Shown: positions 1 through 7,747 of the stretch, in pieces | Position numbering within the stretch: position 1 is the first letter of the stretch | How the letters are laid out: the number at the start of each line of letters is the position of its first letter | Assembly: GCA_017409575.1 (NCBI GenBank) | Contig: JAFQSM010000074.1 | Location: 1 to 64,000 of the forward strand | Direction of reading: 5' to 3' | Length of the DNA stretch: 64,000 nt | DNA from: Clostridia bacterium | Lineage (GTDB): Bacteria; Bacillota; Clostridia; Monoglobales; Monoglobaceae | The notes under the pieces: model-generated | What the model saw: only the letters and a program-made list of their open reading frames with translations | What the model was told of the DNA's origin: nothing | Database searches by the model: none | Translations under genes and position numbers: made by a program

Positions 1-99
1 AACCATTGCAAAAAAGACTGCACATATTAAAATTGCAGCAACAATTGTATATAAAATATTATTTTGTTTTTGTTTTTTTCGTTCGTATGTTATTGCCAT
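1..99 (-). CDS. N-terminus of a membrane protein (partial)
   Basis: Only the first 33 codons are in the window; the gene runs off the left edge. The ATG is at 97-99. The peptide begins MAITYERKKQKQNN and continues into a hydrophobic stretch (ILYTIVAAILICAVFF), so it looks like a short basic cytoplasmic tail followed by one membrane helix or an uncleaved signal anchor. An upstream ATG at 118 is in another frame and stops after 19 codons. The product family cannot be recognised from this fragment. A divisome or secreted protein with an N-terminal anchor is possible. Confidence 0.55.
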   Translation of the reverse strand, partial: MAITYERKKQKQNNILYTIVAAILICAVFFAMV

Positions 100-267
100 T
101 TGCTTTATCTTCTTTCATAATATAATTAACAAAGATTCTTAATTGAATTATATCACTATTCTACACAAAAATCAAGCATTTCACCATATTTATCAATTTA
201 AGACAAAGTTCGTGTCAAATCTGGGATAAAACTTTTAGTCGATATACAAATTAAAGCTTGCTCGATA

Positions 268-405
268 TTGTTGCTATCGCAACATGATTTGAATTGCCTT
301 AATGCACCGACAGGTGCAATTCATGGGCCGCAAGTCTCAATTCACGAAATTTTTGATTTCAATTCATGCCGAAGGCAATTCATTGAGTTTGCTTTGCAAA
401 CTCAT
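268..405. repeat. array of five short hairpins spaced by AATTCA
   Basis: Five perfect small inverted repeats follow one another: arms 270-274/279-283, 303-308/313-318, 346-350/356-360, 367-370/374-377 and 385-392/396-403. From the second hairpin on, the junctions carry the hexamer AATTCA, at 318-323, 339-344, 361-366 and 377-382. The array fills most of the 390-base gap between the left-edge gene and the ROK-like gene. No convincing gene is here; a 71-codon open frame over it has no ribosome binding site and only follows the repeat. Confidence 0.6.
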
Positions 406-438
406 TATATCACAATTTTCCATTCATTTCAATATTTT

Positions 439-481
439 AAAAAAGCACCGTCTGTAGTTTACATACAGACGATGCTTTTTT
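439..481 (-). terminator. rho-independent terminator after the ROK-like kinase gene
   Basis: Arms 440-456 and 464-480 pair with a two-base internal mismatch around a 7-base loop. A T tract follows on the minus strand and also on the plus strand, so it can work in both directions. Confidence 0.8.
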
Positions 482-489
482 AGCATTTA

Positions 490-1857
490 TTATTTAATTT
501 TGGGCAGGCTTGCTGCAGCAACTGACTGTCCCACTCTTCTTGCCTTTTCATCGGGGATATGAAGCGTTATTTTGTTATAAAGGTCGGGGTATTCCTCTTT
601 AAGCACTTGGTTTGCCTTGTCCAAAAGTATTGCGCCGCCCTTTCCGCTTGTAACTCTGCCCATAATAAGCACATGCTTTATTTCATAAAACATCGAGTAA
701 TATGCAATCGCATAGCCAAAATATGTGCCGATTGTATCATAAATATCAGCAGCTCTTTCGTCGTCCTTTTCCATAAGGCCCTGAACAACCTTAAGCTTTT
801 CGGCAGGCGACAAACTTTCATCCAGTTCAATACCCGCTCTTGGTGCAAGCTTGATAACAGCATCCTGAGAGAAATACTTTACTCCGCAGCCATAATCTCC
901 ACTCCATTCGTCAACCATAGCGCCTTTGTTGAAGTCTACAGGGACAAACGCAAGCTCATTGAGCCAGCCTGTGATATTGCCGTCTTTATCTACATATCCT
1001 GCCGCCTCGCTAGTGCCCATTGCAACACCAAATACATTGTAGTCCTCAAGGCTCATCGCACCGGCAAGTGCTGTCACATCACCATCATTGGCAACCTCAA
1101 TGGGAACATCGCCTATTTCTTTGGCTACATCAATATACATATTTTTAACTTTATTTTCAAAATCCTCGTCTGACACTTTGATAAAAAGCGATGCAACTTT
1201 GATTTTGTTGTCAATATACACACCTGCCGAAGATACACCGATTGCATCAACCCTGGGCATATATGACGCCGCAGTTTTCATAGCACTCAAAATTCCGTCG
1301 TAGTGATATTGTGGGTCAGACTCTGTTTTGGGAAACCACACAACTTCCTCTGAATATACGGTTTCCCCGTCAACAACTGCCGAAACCTTTCTGTCACTGC
1401 CACCTGCATCAAAACCGATTCGGCAGCCATCCATATTTCTGCCAACCGGTGACGACACATCGTTTTCCAGAGGTGCATCCGCTATATTTTCGACATACAC
1501 AACTTCAAACTCTTTTTCATAAACACGGGACATAAAATTATAATCAAATTCCCTTGCTCCGCCGATTCGGTAATCATCGGCAATACGGTCATAGATATAC
1601 TTTGATCCTGCGATAAATACTTTAAATCCACCCTTTGCCCAAAGGAGCGTCTTTATAATTCGCTCGGCTATTTCATAATTTTCTTCATCGTGTCCTGTGT
1701 TTTCCTTGTAAATATCCATCTTGTAAACAGCAGTAAGTCCGCCATTTCTTTCTACCGCGATATAAAGCTCTGTACTTTCAGTCTTTGCAACAGACGCCTT
1801 AAAATCATCAATTACCTTTACCATAGGCATAAATTCGGGTTCAAGTTTTGCAATCAT
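490..1857 (-). CDS. ROK/ASKHA-like sugar kinase
   Basis: Likely phosphorylates a sugar, probably an amino sugar given that nagA lies directly upstream in the same operon. The central part holds an ASKHA-type phosphate motif (GFDAGGSDRK), then VANDGDVTALAGA and AMGTSEAAGY, which resemble the Asp-containing and adenosine motifs of ROK kinases. The ROK zinc cysteine cluster is not seen, and about 140 residues precede the first motif, so it is not a standard NagK. The AAAGGAG box overlapping the nagA end places the ATG at 1855-1857 at ideal spacing; an ATG at 1863 is too close to it. Substrate is inferred from context only. Confidence 0.65.
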   Translation of the reverse strand: MIAKLEPEFMPMVKVIDDFKASVAKTESTELYIAVERNGGLTAVYKMDIYKENTGHDEENYEIAERIIKTLLWAKGGFKVFIAGSKYIYDRIADDYRIGGAREFDYNFMSRVYEKEFEVVYVENIADAPLENDVSSPVGRNMDGCRIGFDAGGSDRKVSAVVDGETVYSEEVVWFPKTESDPQYHYDGILSAMKTAASYMPRVDAIGVSSAGVYIDNKIKVASLFIKVSDEDFENKVKNMYIDVAKEIGDVPIEVANDGDVTALAGAMSLEDYNVFGVAMGTSEAAGYVDKDGNITGWLNELAFVPVDFNKGAMVDEWSGDYGCGVKYFSQDAVIKLAPRAGIELDESLSPAEKLKVVQGLMEKDDERAADIYDTIGTYFGYAIAYYSMFYEIKHVLIMGRVTSGKGGAILLDKANQVLKEEYPDLYNKITLHIPDEKARRVGQSVAAASLPKIK

Positions 1858-1859
1858 TT

Positions 1860-3005
1860 TCATTCTCCTTTATATCTTATTTCTCCGCCAAGAATTGTCA
1901 TCAACACATTAAATTTATCATCCGCAATTATTATATCAGCACGCTTTCCCTCTTTTATTGAGCCGTTTTCATCATCTTCGCCCAATGCTTTGGCAGGGTT
2001 CAGCGATGCACACTTAACCGCTTGGTAAAGTTCAAGGTCAGAATTTTCCCAAAGGTTATATACCGCCTCGTTAAGTTTCAGCACACTCCCTGCAATTGTG
2101 CCGTCGGGCATCAGACACTTTATTCCCTCTTTTTTAAGTGGTTGTCCGCCCAAAGTATAGTCTCCGTCCGGCATTCCTCCGGCTCTTACACAATCAGTTA
2201 TAAGGCAAAGTTTGTCGCCTTTCAGCTTTGCAACCATACCAAAAAGTCCCTTGTCTACATGAAAAGTATCTGCTATAAGCTCGCAACTTACATCCGGGCA
2301 GGAAAGTGCCGCTCCGACAGCCCCGGGACTTCTGTGCGAGAGAGGTGTCATCGCATTGAAAAGATGGGTTGTATGTCTTACACCGCTTTCAACACCTTTT
2401 CTTGCCTCCTCATAAGTTGCATTGGTGTGCCCCATGGATATCAAAACATCAGTATCTTTACATACAGATTCAATACACTCCTTTGCTCCGTCAACCTCGG
2501 GGGCAACGGTAAAGAGCTTTACAATATCCTTATGTTTTTTAACAAAATCGGCATCCGGCTTCAGTATATGTTCCTCTGCCTGGGCACCTTTTTTTGCCGC
2601 ATTTATAAATGGTCCCTCGCTGTTTACTCCAAGAATTCTTGCTCCGTAATATTCTTGGGAATTTTTAAGAGTTCTTACTGCATCAAAAGCCTTTTCGATT
2701 TCGGCTTTTGAAACAGTCATTGTTGTAGGGCACCATGCAGTCACACCATTTTTGACAATACCCTCTGCCATTTTTTTGATATCATCTTCATTTCCGTCAG
2801 ACACATCAAATCCAAGATATCCATGAATGTGCATATCCAAAAGACCGGGTGATACAAATTTTCCATTTGCATCAATCACCTCATACTCTGACAAATCCAA
2901 TCTTTTGGCATCACATATTTTTTCGATTTTTTCATCAAACACCACTGCAAGATTGTCAAAGGCTCCGTTTTCCAAAAGGACTGTGCCATTTACAATACAT
3001 TTCAT
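1860..3005 (-). CDS. nagA: N-acetylglucosamine-6-phosphate deacetylase
   Basis: Cytoplasmic amidohydrolase that removes the acetyl group from GlcNAc-6-phosphate, giving glucosamine-6-phosphate and acetate, in amino sugar catabolism and cell-wall recycling. Family marks are LDMHIHG (metal site near residue 57), NSEGPF, a later metal His in SMGHTNA, THLFNAMTPLSHR and the catalytic Asp region LITDCVRAGG. At 381 residues the length is usual. It is the first gene of a two-gene operon with the ROK-like kinase, with the TGA stop lying within the ribosome binding region of that gene. nagB is not visible in this window. Confidence 0.93.
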   Translation of the reverse strand: MKCIVNGTVLLENGAFDNLAVVFDEKIEKICDAKRLDLSEYEVIDANGKFVSPGLLDMHIHGYLGFDVSDGNEDDIKKMAEGIVKNGVTAWCPTTMTVSKAEIEKAFDAVRTLKNSQEYYGARILGVNSEGPFINAAKKGAQAEEHILKPDADFVKKHKDIVKLFTVAPEVDGAKECIESVCKDTDVLISMGHTNATYEEARKGVESGVRHTTHLFNAMTPLSHRSPGAVGAALSCPDVSCELIADTFHVDKGLFGMVAKLKGDKLCLITDCVRAGGMPDGDYTLGGQPLKKEGIKCLMPDGTIAGSVLKLNEAVYNLWENSDLELYQAVKCASLNPAKALGEDDENGSIKEGKRADIIIADDKFNVLMTILGGEIRYKGE

Positions 3006-3037
3006 AGATTAAGCCCCTTTCTTCTCTATCTTTGTGA

Positions 3038-3066
3038 ATTATATCACATTTTTTCTTTGAGTGCAA
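3038..3066 (-). promoter_or_regulatory. sigma-A-type promoter of nagA
   Basis: On the minus strand TTGCAC (3061-3066) and TATAAT (3038-3043) are 17 bases apart, just upstream of nagA. Confidence 0.7.
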
Positions 3067-3155
3067 CTGTTTTTAACAAACAAATGTAAACTTTTGTTGC
3101 TCGTGACAAAAAAATATTCCGCAAAAAATAAAGTTGCAGGATATACAGCATTTAA

Positions 3156-3184
3156 TTGACAAGACTCGCAAATTATTATATAAT
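3156..3184 (+). promoter_or_regulatory. sigma-A-type promoter of the creatininase-family gene
   Basis: A consensus TTGACA (3156-3161) and TATAAT (3179-3184) with a 17-base spacer precede the gene starting at 3246. It is divergent from the nagA promoter. Confidence 0.8.
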
Positions 3185-3245
3185 AATTAAAAACCGGATT
3201 ACTTTTTAATCTAAATTATCATTAAATTTCCAATGGGGCTATATT

Positions 3246-3983
3246 ATGCAACTAATTAATATGTTTCACGACCAAATTGAATATGCCGTAAAAAGAAAGG
3301 TACCGTTTATCATCCCTATCGGTACTATTGAATACCATGCACATCACGCATCTTGCGGAACAGATACCATGGTAGTAAACGGCTGTCTTCGTGAACTTGA
3401 GAAAGAAAAAGAAGTGGTTATTTGTCCGCCCATCTGGTATGGTGTTGCTTCTTATGCCGTATGCGCGCCAAAGCCTGACCATATTCATGTTGACGAAGAT
3501 ACATATGCACAATATTTGTATTGCGTTCTTAAATCAATGATTGCCGGCGGCATAAAAAACATCTATCTCGTTCCGCATCATCAGACAGAAGGCGCAGGCC
3601 TTATGCCTATGACTATCGCTTGTCACAAGGCAGCCAAAAAGGTTACAATGGAATACATGGAAGAAACCCTCGGTCAAGGTTGGTGGGGCAGCGATTCTTA
3701 TGCTGATTATTATGAAAACCTTGGCGGCGGAGAAGACCCATTCTCATACATCAAGGTTATTCCTCTTATCGGTGCTGACGCACAGATAAAATGCGGTGGT
3801 TTTGACCATGCCGGCAAATGGGAAACCAGCTTGATGATGGGCACTTATCCCGAAAATGTCGATTTGAGCCGTTGCGCACAGAATACCGAATGGTTTGCAG
3901 AAAGCGCAAAAGAAGCATCGGAAGAAACCGGAAAACACATGGTTGAATGTACTCTTGAGTGGCTCCGCGAAGCAATAAAATAA
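3246..3983 (+). CDS. creatininase-family amidohydrolase
   Basis: A 245-residue member of the creatininase/creatinine amidohydrolase family, metal enzymes that open cyclic amides; known members act on creatinine or on riboflavin, F420 and mycofactocin intermediates. Ligand-like residues are E29, H31 and D40 in IGTIEYHAHHASCGTD. The C-terminal half has DHAGKWETSLMM followed by YPENVDL, close to the true creatininase segment. The usual GHGGN or GHYEN motif is replaced by VPHHQTEG, so the second metal site may differ. It is monocistronic, has its own promoter and ends at a strong terminator. Substrate is unknown; the creatinase-like gene nearby is suggestive. Confidence 0.8.
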   Translation: MQLINMFHDQIEYAVKRKVPFIIPIGTIEYHAHHASCGTDTMVVNGCLRELEKEKEVVICPPIWYGVASYAVCAPKPDHIHVDEDTYAQYLYCVLKSMIAGGIKNIYLVPHHQTEGAGLMPMTIACHKAAKKVTMEYMEETLGQGWWGSDSYADYYENLGGGEDPFSYIKVIPLIGADAQIKCGGFDHAGKWETSLMMGTYPENVDLSRCAQNTEWFAESAKEASEETGKHMVECTLEWLREAIK

Positions 3984-4195
3984 TATAATAAACCAAAACA
4001 TCCACCTGCTTATAAGGTCGAGGCTGATAAGGCAGTATTGTCCTAAAAATCGTCTTTTTTGCAAATTTCTGTGTTTAAAACAGTCCATATCCGTCAGGAT
4101 TATGGCCTGTTTTTGCCTTGAACTTTATCAAAAAATTTCGATTTTAGGATGCTTTGCAGTTTTGAATATCTGATTTTTTGGATTAGGCAAGTAAC

Positions 4196-4233
4196 AAAAA
4201 TCTCGTAATACTGGCGTATTACGAGATTTTTTT
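4196..4233 (+). terminator. terminator after the creatininase-family gene
   Basis: A 16-bp perfect stem (4196-4211 with 4216-4231) around TGGC is followed by T residues. It sits in the 390-base gap 3984-4374; apart from this and the hairpin at 4317-4349 I see nothing in that gap. Confidence 0.75.
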
Positions 4234-4316
4234 GCGAAGCATAAACGGAAAATCAGGCTTCAAAACCATTACTTCCTTGTCAACCTCGACCTTAGGTGGA
4301 TGTTTTTTGTTATACA

Positions 4317-4349
4317 ACAAGAGCCGAAACCTAAAGTTTCGGCTCTTGT
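4317..4349 (-). terminator. terminator after the sensory-rhodopsin-transducer-like gene
   Basis: A perfect 14-bp stem, 4317-4330 with 4336-4349, around CTAAA lies just downstream of the minus-strand gene ending at 4375. The T tract on the minus strand is short and interrupted. Confidence 0.65.
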
Positions 4350-4374
4350 CTGCTTTTTAAATTTTTCATCCTGA

Positions 4375-4740
4375 TTACTCAGAATATCCAAGTGTTGTGT
4401 AGAATGCAAGGTTTGCCTGAGTGTTGTCAAGTCTTCCGTATTGCAAAACAATAGGTGTGTTGCTTGAAACTTTCATAGCATACTGTGTCTCAAAAGGAAC
4501 TTTATATCCGCACATATGCTCGATATTGTTCATTCTGAAGCACTTTACTCTTTTTGCACCAACTTCCCACACGATACCTGTGTGTGGTTCTTTGTCGGTA
4601 AAGTAGATGCTTACATCAATTTTAGCATCTGTGTCCGAATCATTAACAATAATAACAGATTCGTGACCTTTTGCAACGCCTTCGCCTTCCTGCGGAAGTT
4701 CACAGTCAGGAATTATCCATTCTTTTTTTCCTATAGCCAT
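4375..4740 (-). CDS. sensory rhodopsin transducer (ASRT) family protein
   Basis: The 121-residue sequence follows the Anabaena sensory rhodopsin transducer fold family along its whole length: WIIPD near the N-terminus, an ESVIIVNDSD turn, SIYFTDKEP, a central KRVKCFRMN strand and the highly typical TPIVLQYGRLDNTQA ending. In Anabaena the protein binds sensory rhodopsin; most homologues occur without a rhodopsin and are thought to bind small molecules such as sugars. No rhodopsin gene is present here. It lies 83 bp downstream of the M24-like gene, separated by a hairpin, and has its own GAAAGGAG site. A metabolic or ligand-binding role in this cluster is inference. Confidence 0.82.
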   Translation of the reverse strand: MAIGKKEWIIPDCELPQEGEGVAKGHESVIIVNDSDTDAKIDVSIYFTDKEPHTGIVWEVGAKRVKCFRMNNIEHMCGYKVPFETQYAMKVSSNTPIVLQYGRLDNTQANLAFYTTLGYSE

Positions 4741-4781
4741 TTTAAATAACTCCTTTCAAAATATTCTGCAAAAATTGCAAA

Positions 4782-4807
4782 CTAAGGCAGGTCAAACCCT
4801 GCCTTAG
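4782..4807 (-). promoter_or_regulatory. intercistronic hairpin between the M24-like and ASRT-like genes
   Basis: A perfect 10-bp GC-rich stem (4782-4791 with 4798-4807) lies between the stop at 4824 and the ribosome binding site of the next gene. It lacks a proper T tract, so it may be a leaky terminator or an RNA-processing and stability element that sets unequal expression of the two genes. Confidence 0.55.
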
Positions 4808-4823
4808 CCAGTATGTTTTTAAA

Positions 4824-5996
4824 TTAGAAACCTAATTCGATTATACCCTTCTTGAGGTAATCTGTCATCTTGTGGCAACCGTCTTTAGTGATAGCAGCAC
4901 CGATTTCCCATCTGCAGCCAAAACCGTCACCCATGATAAATGTATCAACCTGGAATGTCATATTTTCTTCAAGTTTGTAAGTTGAGTCTGTTTCCATCCA
5001 GGGCGGCTCAACCTCGATCATACCTGTTCCGTGGCAGGGACCGTATACATAACTGTCTTTGAAGCCGTTGTCAACATACATCTTGTAGAAGTTCTGAGCA
5101 ACTTCATTTGCCATAACGCCAGCCTTAAGCTGATCAATTGTCCAGTCGTGCGCTTCTTTACAGAATTCAACAACTCTTCTTCTTTCGCCCTCAAGCTTAC
5201 CCATAGCAATCGGGAGACCGATAGCAGGTGAGTAACCATCGATTTTAGCTGAAAGGTTAAGCTGAACGATATCGTTCTTGCCGATTGTTCTGTAGCCTGA
5301 ACGGCTTATAGCGTGGCTTGTTGACTTTTCGCTGAATACATACATAGGAAGACCTTCGTATTCTGCGCCTTCTTCATAGATAACCTTCTGAGCGATACCA
5401 ACCATCTGAAGTTCGGTTACGCCGGGCTTAAGGTTGCGGATAACTTCGTCTGTTGCGATATCAACAATTCTGAAGCCTTCCTGAATACAAGCAAGCTCAT
5501 TAGCTGACTTGATCTTTCTTAAGTTAACCATGATATCGTTGCACTTAACGATTTCTGCTTCGGGGTAGCTGTTCTTAAGACCTTCGTAGATAGGGAGTGT
5601 GCACTCTACATAGCTTCCGAGACCGATTTTGATTTTGTCGCCTGTAACACCGATAGCCTTGAATACATCGTTAAATGTATTAGCCTTAAGTTCGGGGTAA
5701 GAGGGGTCAGCTGATTCTCTGAATTCTCTCAGGCAGAATACCTTGTCAATCTTACCAACATCCTTAGCGAAGATGATACACTCAGGACCAACCATAAGTG
5801 CAGCCTCTCCTGTTGCAGAGATAGCAACACCTGCACGTTCAAACAGAGGCCAGAAACCGCTGAAATATCTTGCATTTGCGTAGTCTGACTCAGTTGAGCA
5901 TACAACCATTACATCCAGACCTTTTTCTGCAACAAGCTTTGCAGCTTTTGCAATTCTTTCTTTGTACTCATAATCCGGGATACAAATTCTACTCAT
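4824..5996 (-). CDS. creatinase/prolidase-like (M24) protein lacking metal ligands
   Basis: A 390-residue protein with an N-terminal creatinase-type domain (about 1-150) and a C-terminal pita-bread fold. The two metal aspartates of aminopeptidase P are missing: where GD-V--D-G...D is expected the sequence has NDIVQLNLSAKIDGYSPAIG. The first ligand becomes Asn and the second Ala, the same substitutions as in true creatinase. A His equivalent to the creatinase catalytic His (TSHAISRSGYRT), CHGTG and a late Glu (CRWEIGAAIT) remain. The creatinase Glu at AxER is not kept. Annotation as Xaa-Pro aminopeptidase would therefore be doubtful; a non-metal amidino- or amidohydrolase is more likely. It is probably activated by the divergent AraC regulator. 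Confidence 0.75.
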   Translation of the reverse strand: MSRICIPDYEYKERIAKAAKLVAEKGLDVMVVCSTESDYANARYFSGFWPLFERAGVAISATGEAALMVGPECIIFAKDVGKIDKVFCLREFRESADPSYPELKANTFNDVFKAIGVTGDKIKIGLGSYVECTLPIYEGLKNSYPEAEIVKCNDIMVNLRKIKSANELACIQEGFRIVDIATDEVIRNLKPGVTELQMVGIAQKVIYEEGAEYEGLPMYVFSEKSTSHAISRSGYRTIGKNDIVQLNLSAKIDGYSPAIGLPIAMGKLEGERRRVVEFCKEAHDWTIDQLKAGVMANEVAQNFYKMYVDNGFKDSYVYGPCHGTGMIEVEPPWMETDSTYKLEENMTFQVDTFIMGDGFGCRWEIGAAITKDGCHKMTDYLKKGIIELGF

Positions 5997-6027
5997 TTTA
6001 AAAATCCTCCTTTGTGGGTTTTTCTTT

Positions 6028-6056
6028 ATTATATCAATAAAAGTTAATAATGTATT
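6028..6056 (-). promoter_or_regulatory. activator-dependent promoter of the M24-like gene
   Basis: On the minus strand a good TATAAT (6028-6033) has only a poor -35 (AATACA, 6051-6056). Four bases upstream lies the first copy of a 12-bp direct repeat, the geometry of an AraC-class activated promoter. Confidence 0.6.
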
Positions 6057-6059
6057 TGA

Positions 6060-6092
6060 AATATATTAAATAGTTTTTGTAATATATTAAAT
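6060..6092. promoter_or_regulatory. direct-repeat operator, probable AraC-family binding site
   Basis: The 12-mer AATATATTAAAT occurs at 6060-6071 and again at 6081-6092, exactly 21 bp (two helical turns) apart, between the divergent M24-like gene and the AraC-family gene. Confidence 0.6.
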
Positions 6093-6102
6093 TTTTTTAA
6101 TA

Positions 6103-6132
6103 TTGACACAATAAATTTTCTTGTGTTATAAT
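6103..6132 (+). promoter_or_regulatory. sigma-A-type promoter of the AraC-family gene
   Basis: TTGACA (6103-6108) and TATAAT (6127-6132) with an 18-base spacer; AAAGGAG follows at 6138-6144. Confidence 0.75.
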
Positions 6133-6152
6133 CAAAAAAAGGAGCTTTGAAT

Positions 6153-7025
6153 ATGGAATTTAAACTAAAGGATTTTAAAACAGAGATTGCCGTTACACGA
6201 ATGGCAAATATTCATTATTTTGAGTTTATCAAAAAATACCAGACTTTCAAGGACACTCACCCATTCAGAGAGCTTATCTATGTTGACAGCGGTACGGTCA
6301 ATGTTGAGTCCGATGGATTTTCGGGGACTCTTTGCAGCAAACAGCTTGTTATTCACAAAAGCAACGAGGTCCACTCGCTTTCGTGTCTGGACCGCGACGC
6401 ACCAAATGTAATTATTATCGGTTTTGAATGTGACTCCGAAAGGCTTGATATGTTTTCAGAAAATGCAACAACTCTTTCGCCCGATTTGATTAAAATTCTT
6501 ACCGAAGTCATAAAAGAAGGCCGTTCGGTCTTTTTGCCGCCGTACGATGTTCCAAATGTTACTGATATGAAAAAACGCGAACACATCCCCTTTGGCGCCG
6601 ACCAGATGCTCAGACTTAAATTTGAAATGTTTTTGATAGAGCTTATCCGCAGCACCGAAATTACTCCGCACTCTTTAAAATCCTTTCCGCCACGCTCAAA
6701 GACCGAGGAAATTATTACCTATATCAACAATAACTACAAAGAAAAAATTTCTCTTAATGACCTTTGTTTTTTGTTTGGCACAAACAAAACAACAATATGC
6801 AAAAGTTTTAAAGAAGCTTGCGGAGATACCGTTGTAGGATATATCAATCGTTTGCGCATCAAACAGGCAAAAAAGCTTATGCGCGAAGGCGACCTCAATC
6901 TAACCCAAGTTTCGTCAAGTGTTGGGTTTTCTTCAATTCATTATTTCAGCAAAATTTTTAAGACATATGAGGGTGTTTCTCCCTCCGATTATATAAGCAC
7001 CATAAAATCCAAGCTTGATTTATAA
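6153..7025 (+). CDS. AraC-family transcriptional regulator
   Basis: The 290-residue protein has an N-terminal cupin-like effector domain (about 10-165, beginning with the YVDSGTVNVESDGF-type beta strands) and two C-terminal helix-turn-helix motifs (about 190-285, with LNDLCFLFGTNKTTICKSFK and the signature VGFSSIHYFSKIFKTYEGVSPSDY). ATG at 6153 is chosen because AAAGGAG lies 8 bases upstream; a TTG six bases earlier is too close. It is divergent from the creatinase-like gene with a direct-repeat operator between, so it most likely activates that gene in response to a small ligand, unidentified. Confidence 0.9.
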   Translation: MEFKLKDFKTEIAVTRMANIHYFEFIKKYQTFKDTHPFRELIYVDSGTVNVESDGFSGTLCSKQLVIHKSNEVHSLSCLDRDAPNVIIIGFECDSERLDMFSENATTLSPDLIKILTEVIKEGRSVFLPPYDVPNVTDMKKREHIPFGADQMLRLKFEMFLIELIRSTEITPHSLKSFPPRSKTEEIITYINNNYKEKISLNDLCFLFGTNKTTICKSFKEACGDTVVGYINRLRIKQAKKLMREGDLNLTQVSSSVGFSSIHYFSKIFKTYEGVSPSDYISTIKSKLDL

Positions 7026-7122
7026 TTTAAAAGGTAAATATTTTTTGTTGTCTTATGAATATTTATTTTGTTTTAATGGCAAAATATCTATGAAAATAAA
7101 CAACAAAAAAGGAGTTATCGAA

Positions 7123-7326
7123 ATGAATGTCATTGCTTTAATCTTGGTGATAATCGGCGCGATTAACTGGGGAAGCATCGGTCTTTTCGGCGTAGATTTG
7201 GTTGCTATGCTGTTTGGCGGTCAGCTTTCTTTGATGAGTCGCATAATCTTCACCCTTGTTGGTCTTGCAGGTCTTTGGTCGATTTCATTCTTCTTTAAGG
7301 ACTCTCCGATTATTGACAAGGAATAA
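7123..7326 (+). CDS. DUF378 small membrane protein
   Basis: A 67-residue protein with two membrane helices, beginning MNVIALILVIIGAINWGSIG, the characteristic start of DUF378 proteins (aromatic-Gly turn INWG, then GVDLVAMLFGG). ATG at 7123 is preceded by AAAAAAGGAG; longer upstream reading is not supported. The family is widespread in Bacillota and has no known function. It follows the AraC gene after about 100 bases of AT-rich sequence and ends at a shared bidirectional terminator. Confidence 0.85.
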   Translation: MNVIALILVIIGAINWGSIGLFGVDLVAMLFGGQLSLMSRIIFTLVGLAGLWSISFFFKDSPIIDKE

Positions 7327-7354
7327 TTGCTGAAGCGAGATGTAAATGATATAA

Positions 7355-7398
7355 TAAAATAAGGGAGCGGACGTCTGATTCTCCGCTCCCTTATTTTA
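7355..7398. terminator. bidirectional terminator
   Basis: A 17-bp stem (7355-7371 with 7382-7398) with A and T tracts on both sides lies between the convergent DUF378 and PqqD-like genes. The PqqD-like stop codon is inside the stem. Confidence 0.8.
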
Positions 7399-7746
7399 TT
7401 TCCATTTGATAAATTTATACGAATCCAGAATCTGAAAAAACTTGGCAAGTCGTTCATAAAGCGGTTTTGCCTTATCACCAAAATGTTCATCAACAACTTT
7501 GCCCAGCTCAATTATATTTCTTTTTCCATCAATAAGCGGCCAGACAAAACTGCCCATATCGTCAAGATGAACATAAGTAACCGGTGGCTTTTTAATAAAC
7601 TTTTGCGCCACACGATTGAAAAATCCTGTGTTTTCTATCAAAAGTACAACTCTGTTCCCATCATCTGTTTTCCAATTTAAAGCATCATTTCTCTGTGGAA
7701 TTTTTTCAAGATAATTTGGCTCAATTACATTTTTCTTCTTTTTCAT
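7396..7746 (-). CDS. PqqD-like peptide-recognition (RRE-type) protein
   Basis: A 116-residue protein with the PqqD fold pattern: a long N-terminal arm, then HLDDMGSFVWPLIDGKRNIIEL, a helix typical of KVVDEHFG, and a final helix ending FFQILDSYKFI. PqqD domains bind leader peptides in peptide-modifying systems, but stand-alone copies next to transporters also occur. It starts one base after the stop of the OPT transporter gene, so the two are one transcript. No precursor peptide or radical SAM enzyme is visible nearby, so a peptide-recognition role linked to transport is inference. Confidence 0.78.
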   Translation of the reverse strand: MKKKKNVIEPNYLEKIPQRNDALNWKTDDGNRVVLLIENTGFFNRVAQKFIKKPPVTYVHLDDMGSFVWPLIDGKRNIIELGKVVDEHFGDKAKPLYERLAKFFQILDSYKFIKWK

Positions 7747-7747
7747 T

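Noticed and set aside
268-405. CRISPR array
   Set aside because: The conserved unit is only 6 bases and the variable parts are self-complementary; no cas genes are in the window.
268-483. 71-codon plus-strand open frame
   Set aside because: It covers the hairpin array and a terminator, has no ribosome binding site and no protein-like pattern.
4824-5996. Ordinary Xaa-Pro aminopeptidase
   Set aside because: Both metal-binding Asp positions are changed (Asn and Ala), so metallopeptidase activity is unlikely.
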